This document shows positions 61,158 through 64,000 of a stretch of 64,000 bases of DNA, piece after piece. The stretch's first letter is position 1, and every line of letters begins with the position of its first letter. Source of the stretch: an uncultured Aquimarina sp. GTDB lineage: Bacteria > Bacteroidota > Bacteroidia > Flavobacteriales > Flavobacteriaceae. The translations under genes and the position numbers were made by a program. The notes below the pieces were generated by a model. That model ran no database searches. It was given only the letters and a program-made list of their open reading frames with translations, and was not told the origin of the DNA. Where the stretch lies: positions 62,001-126,000 of the forward strand of contig CANLMN010000003.1 of NCBI GenBank assembly GCA_947492105.1, in the 5' to 3' direction.

Positions 61158-61903
61158 AAACACTAATCAATAGTATATTTTTGATTATAACTGCGATCGC
61201 TTTTGGACAAGAGTCGGAGTTATTCATCAATGCCAATGCCAAATATAGTGAAGGGAAGTATAAAGAGGCTATAACGGATTATAGGGCGATATTGGATAAT
61301 GGACAGGAATCTGTAGCATTATATTATAATTTAGGAAATGGGTACTACAAGCTTAATGAGATAGGTCCAAGTATTTATTATTATGAAAAAGCATTGAAAT
61401 TGGATCCAAGTGATGAGGATGTTGCCAATAATCTAAAATTTGCACAGCGAGCTACCGTAGATCAAATAGAGGTGTTGCCAGAAGGAATTGTTAAAAGAAC
61501 AGTAAAGAAAATTACCAACACGTTTGGATTTGATACTTGGGCGTGGTTATCCGTTTTTGGAGTATTAGTTTTTGTAATACTTTTTATAGTGTATTATACT
61601 GCAGGAAATAGTGTTCAAAAGCGCTTATTTTTCTTAACTTCTTGGCTATCTCTTATCTTTGGGTTAATCGCACTAGGGTTTGCATTCAAACAATATAATC
61701 TGGTCAACAATAGTCGTTATGCGATTTTGTTTGCTCAAGAGGCAAATATCAAAAGTGAACCAAGTTTGGGGAGCGAAATTGTTTTTACATTGCATGAAGG
61801 AACCAAGGTGGCTGTATTAGAAGAAAGTAGGGATTGGAATAAAATTCGCTTAGCGGATGGGAAAATTGGTTGGATTCCCAAACAAGATCTCAAGGAGTTG
61901 TAA
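61154..61903 (+). CDS. batE: BatE, TPR and SH3 domain protein
   Basis: 249 aa. Signal peptide (LINSIFLIITAIAFGQ), two TPR units (AKYSEGKYKEAITDYRAILD, LYYNLGNGYYKLNEIGPSIY, YYEKALKLDPSDEDVANNLK), TM helices at about 130-155 and 160-180, and a C-terminal bacterial SH3 domain (ANIKSEPSLGSEIVFTLHEG, KIGWIPKQDLKEL). The start overlaps the batD stop by 4 bases, so translation is coupled. It is the last canonical bat gene. Confidence 0.92.
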   Translation: MKTLINSIFLIITAIAFGQESELFINANAKYSEGKYKEAITDYRAILDNGQESVALYYNLGNGYYKLNEIGPSIYYYEKALKLDPSDEDVANNLKFAQRATVDQIEVLPEGIVKRTVKKITNTFGFDTWAWLSVFGVLVFVILFIVYYTAGNSVQKRLFFLTSWLSLIFGLIALGFAFKQYNLVNNSRYAILFAQEANIKSEPSLGSEIVFTLHEGTKVAVLEESRDWNKIRLADGKIGWIPKQDLKEL

Positions 61904-61980
61904 TTGCGTTTGATGTTTTTAGTAAAAAGACTAAGAATTGTATTGTTTAATCTTTTATATTTGTTTAGAACAACTACACA

Positions 61981-62319
61981 ATGCATTACACGATCAAACA
62001 TCATATCATCAAGCTACTCGTCCTTTTAGGGATGTTATTGTGCATTACAAATTATGGGTATACGCTTTACGATCTGTTTTTTTATAAATCTGATATTGTT
62101 GTGTTTGTAGATGTGGATCAAAATGAGGTTCCAGAAAATGATACAGAAGATCGTTCCGACAAATTAGAAGATGAGATAGAAAAAGATATGATATCTTTTG
62201 TAGAAGAGTATAGTGTTTTTGATAGTCTTCTTACTGAAGAAAGTGCTAAACAAAGTATTCTACTAACCTTCTCTGATATACATTTAGAATTGAAAACGCC
62301 CCCTCCAGAATTGTCATAG
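61981..62319 (+). CDS. Small acidic single-span membrane protein of unknown function
   Basis: 112 aa. One TM helix (IIKLLVLLGMLLCITNYGYT) at about residues 9-28, then an acidic region (VDVDQNEVPENDTEDRSDKL, EDEIEKDM) and a C-terminal LKTPPPELS. No family was recognised. It follows batE by 77 bases in the same direction and may be the last cistron of that operon, or an independent gene. Confidence 0.6.
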   Translation: MHYTIKHHIIKLLVLLGMLLCITNYGYTLYDLFFYKSDIVVFVDVDQNEVPENDTEDRSDKLEDEIEKDMISFVEEYSVFDSLLTEESAKQSILLTFSDIHLELKTPPPELS

Positions 62320-62422
62320 TTTTTTTGTGATTTGTAACATCGTTTGATAAGTGATACAAATAAATCATTGTTAGATTCTACCTATAACTGTTTTCTTAAT
62401 TTAAGAAACAAAAAATAATATT

Positions 62423-64000
62423 ATGACTATTTTTAAAAATATAAAAAACGATCTTCCTGCTAGTGTTGTCGTTTTCTTTGTGGCATTACCTCTATGTTTG
62501 GGGATTGCACTAGCGAGTGGTGCGCCATTATTTTCTGGGCTTATAGCGGGGATTGTCGGGGGGATTATGGTGGGAGCATTGAGTGGTTCTCCATTAGGTG
62601 TAAGTGGCCCTGCAGCTGGTCTGGCAGCAATTGTATTAACCGCCATCGGAGCTTTGGGTGGTTATGAAAATTTTTTGGTAGCAGTAGTTTTAGCTGGAGC
62701 AATACAACTATTGTTTGGAGTACTTAAATTAGGAATTATTGCGTATTATTTTCCATCTTCTGTAATCAAGGGAATGCTTACAGGAATTGGGATCATTATT
62801 ATTCTAAAACAAATCCCACATTTCTTTGGATACGATGCCGATCCAGAAGGGGATTTTTCTTTTTTCCAAAAGGATGGAGAGAATACTTTTTCTGAATTAT
62901 TTAATGTTTTTGACAATATCAGTCCGGGAGCAACCTTAGTGGCAATTATAGGGATGGCGATTTTGATTCTTTGGAATACGGTGCTTTCCAAAAAAGGGAA
63001 GTTTTTCCAGATTGTTCAAGGGCCCTTGGTAACTGTTGTAGTGGGAATTGTTTTTTATATTGTAACAAAAGATTCTAGTTGGGGTATTTCCAAAGCGCAT
63101 TTAGTAAGCGTACCAGTTCCAGATAGTTTTTCTTCCTTTGTAGGGCAGTTTAGTTTTCCTAATTTTGCAGCTATTACTCGGGTAGATGTCTGGATAACAG
63201 CTTTTACAATTGCACTAGTCGCGAGTCTCGAGACCTTACTTTGTGTAGAGGCAACAGATAAGTTAGATCCTAGAAAACGGGTGACACCAACCAATAGAGA
63301 GCTTTTGGCACAGGGTGCAGGGAATATTGTCTCTGGACTTATAGGAGGGTTGCCGGTTACACAAGTAATTGTACGAAGCTCTGCAAATATTCAATCAGGA
63401 GGAAAAAGTAAGCTTTCTGCAATTCTCCATGGATTTTTATTATTGATTTCGGTAATTCTAATTCCAACTTTACTTAATATGATTCCACTTTCTGTATTGG
63501 CGGCAGTACTATTAATAGTAGGCTATAAGTTAGCAAAACCCACACTGTTTGCAAAGATGTATGGTTTGGGATGGCGTCAGTTTGTTCCTTTTGTAGTCAC
63601 CGTTGTGGGGATTGTTTTTACCGATTTACTTATTGGTATAGGGTTGGGTCTTGCAGTGGGGATTGTTGTTATTTTGATTAAGAGCTATCAAAATTCGCAC
63701 TTTTTGCATATTCAGGACAAAAGTGATGGAGTGCATAGAATTACAATGACATTGGCAGAAGAGGTAACTTTTTTTAATAAAGGTGCGATTTTGAAAGAGT
63801 TAGATAGATTGCCCGTTGATACCTGTTTGACACTAGATGTTACGAATACACGATACCTAGATAACGATATTATAGAGATCCTCGATGATTTTTCTGAGAA
63901 GGCAAAAAATCGAAATATTACGATTAAATTGAAGTCAGAACGTGGAGAAATAGAAAACCCTAAAAGTTATTTGGAGTTTTTTACTTCTCAACCTAAGTTG
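62423..64000 (+). CDS. SulP-family inorganic anion transporter, 3' end cut by window edge
   Basis: 526 codons are open to the window end. The transmembrane core starts DLPASVVVFFVALPLCLGIA, with the SulP signatures SGPAAGLAAIVLTAIGALGG and ITAFTIALVASLETLLCVEA; NIVSGLIGGLPVTQVIVRSS follows. A STAS domain begins at about residue 440 (VHRITMTLAEEVTFFNKGAI, LTLDVTNTRYLDNDIIEIL). In Bacteroidota this type often sits next to a carbonic anhydrase and may carry bicarbonate; that gene, if present, would be beyond the window. Sulfate is the alternative. Confidence 0.93.
   Translation, partial: MTIFKNIKNDLPASVVVFFVALPLCLGIALASGAPLFSGLIAGIVGGIMVGALSGSPLGVSGPAAGLAAIVLTAIGALGGYENFLVAVVLAGAIQLLFGVLKLGIIAYYFPSSVIKGMLTGIGIIIILKQIPHFFGYDADPEGDFSFFQKDGENTFSELFNVFDNISPGATLVAIIGMAILILWNTVLSKKGKFFQIVQGPLVTVVVGIVFYIVTKDSSWGISKAHLVSVPVPDSFSSFVGQFSFPNFAAITRVDVWITAFTIALVASLETLLCVEATDKLDPRKRVTPTNRELLAQGAGNIVSGLIGGLPVTQVIVRSSANIQSGGKSKLSAILHGFLLLISVILIPTLLNMIPLSVLAAVLLIVGYKLAKPTLFAKMYGLGWRQFVPFVVTVVGIVFTDLLIGIGLGLAVGIVVILIKSYQNSHFLHIQDKSDGVHRITMTLAEEVTFFNKGAILKELDRLPVDTCLTLDVTNTRYLDNDIIEILDDFSEKAKNRNITIKLKSERGEIENPKSYLEFFTSQPKL

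Noticed and set aside
1-64000. tRNA genes, rRNA, CRISPR arrays and complete insertion sequences
   Set aside because: No T-loop GTTCGAnTC context outside coding genes, no regularly spaced identical repeats, and no transposase frame was seen on either strand.

Overview
This 64 kb window is AT-rich chromosomal DNA from a member of the Bacteroidota, almost certainly family Flavobacteriaceae. The evidence is a PorZ-type protein and several proteins with type IX secretion (T9SS) sorting tails, SusC-like and heme-receptor-like TonB-dependent receptors, a complete Bacteroides aerotolerance (Bat) operon, HemJ in the heme pathway, lipoproteins with short lipoboxes, almost no Shine-Dalgarno sites, and promoters of the TTG-N(19-22)-TAnnTTTG type. 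I saw no rRNA, tRNA, CRISPR array, prophage or complete insertion sequence.

Layout. 1-2.2 kb: hemC (cut by the window edge) and hemA on the minus strand, with a divergent AraC regulator. 3.2-8.7 kb: an accessory stretch of small genes (58-aa orphan protein, DinB protein, HxlR regulator, double-AraC regulator, SnoaL-like protein, UDG-family protein) separated by repeat-filled gaps. 8.7-14.3 kb: hemH, a MATE exporter, hemJ, an orphan histidine kinase and an enoyl-CoA hydratase. 14.3-20.8 kb: nadD, gmk and yicC (minus strand), then thioesterase, EamA transporter, ArsC-like, DinB-like and lipoprotein genes. 21-23.6 kb: metB-like and gdhA. 23.7-29.1 kb: porZ-recO-TonB receptor. 29.4-32.7 kb: M13 metallopeptidase, SnoaL-like protein, lipoprotein. 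33.1-38.9 kb: leuC-leuD-leuA-(T9SS receptor-L-domain protein)-leuB. 39-51.6 kb: sulfurtransferase, delta-60 repeat T9SS protein, acyltransferase, OmpA-like protein, TonB receptor, LysE exporter, collagen-like lipoprotein, phosphatase, AlbA_2 protein and SDR. 51.8-62.3 kb: moxR, DUF58, BatD-like protein, batA, a flavodoxin-like protein, batB, batC, batD, batE and a small membrane protein. 62.4 kb to the end: a SulP anion transporter cut by the window edge.

How the genes work together. The left end is a heme-biosynthesis locus (HemA, HemC, HemH and HemJ catalyse the first committed, middle and late steps). The leu genes convert 2-ketoisovalerate to the leucine precursor. The Bat operon is expected to build a MoxR-driven inner-membrane/periplasmic vWA-TPR complex.

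The most unusual structure is a family of about nine short palindromic repeats (40-190 bp) with TACC...GGTA ends and a shared central hairpin, scattered mostly at the 3' ends of genes. One copy carries a clean 41-bp insertion of another, flanked by a TA/TTA duplication, which indicates recent mobility without an encoded transposase here. Other points worth a second look are a flavoprotein gene inside the Bat operon, a secreted T9SS protein inside the leu operon, a tandem AraC-domain regulator, and a UDG-family protein that keeps four cysteines at iron-sulfur spacing but has Gln in motif A. I found no clear evidence of a completely new multi-gene system.
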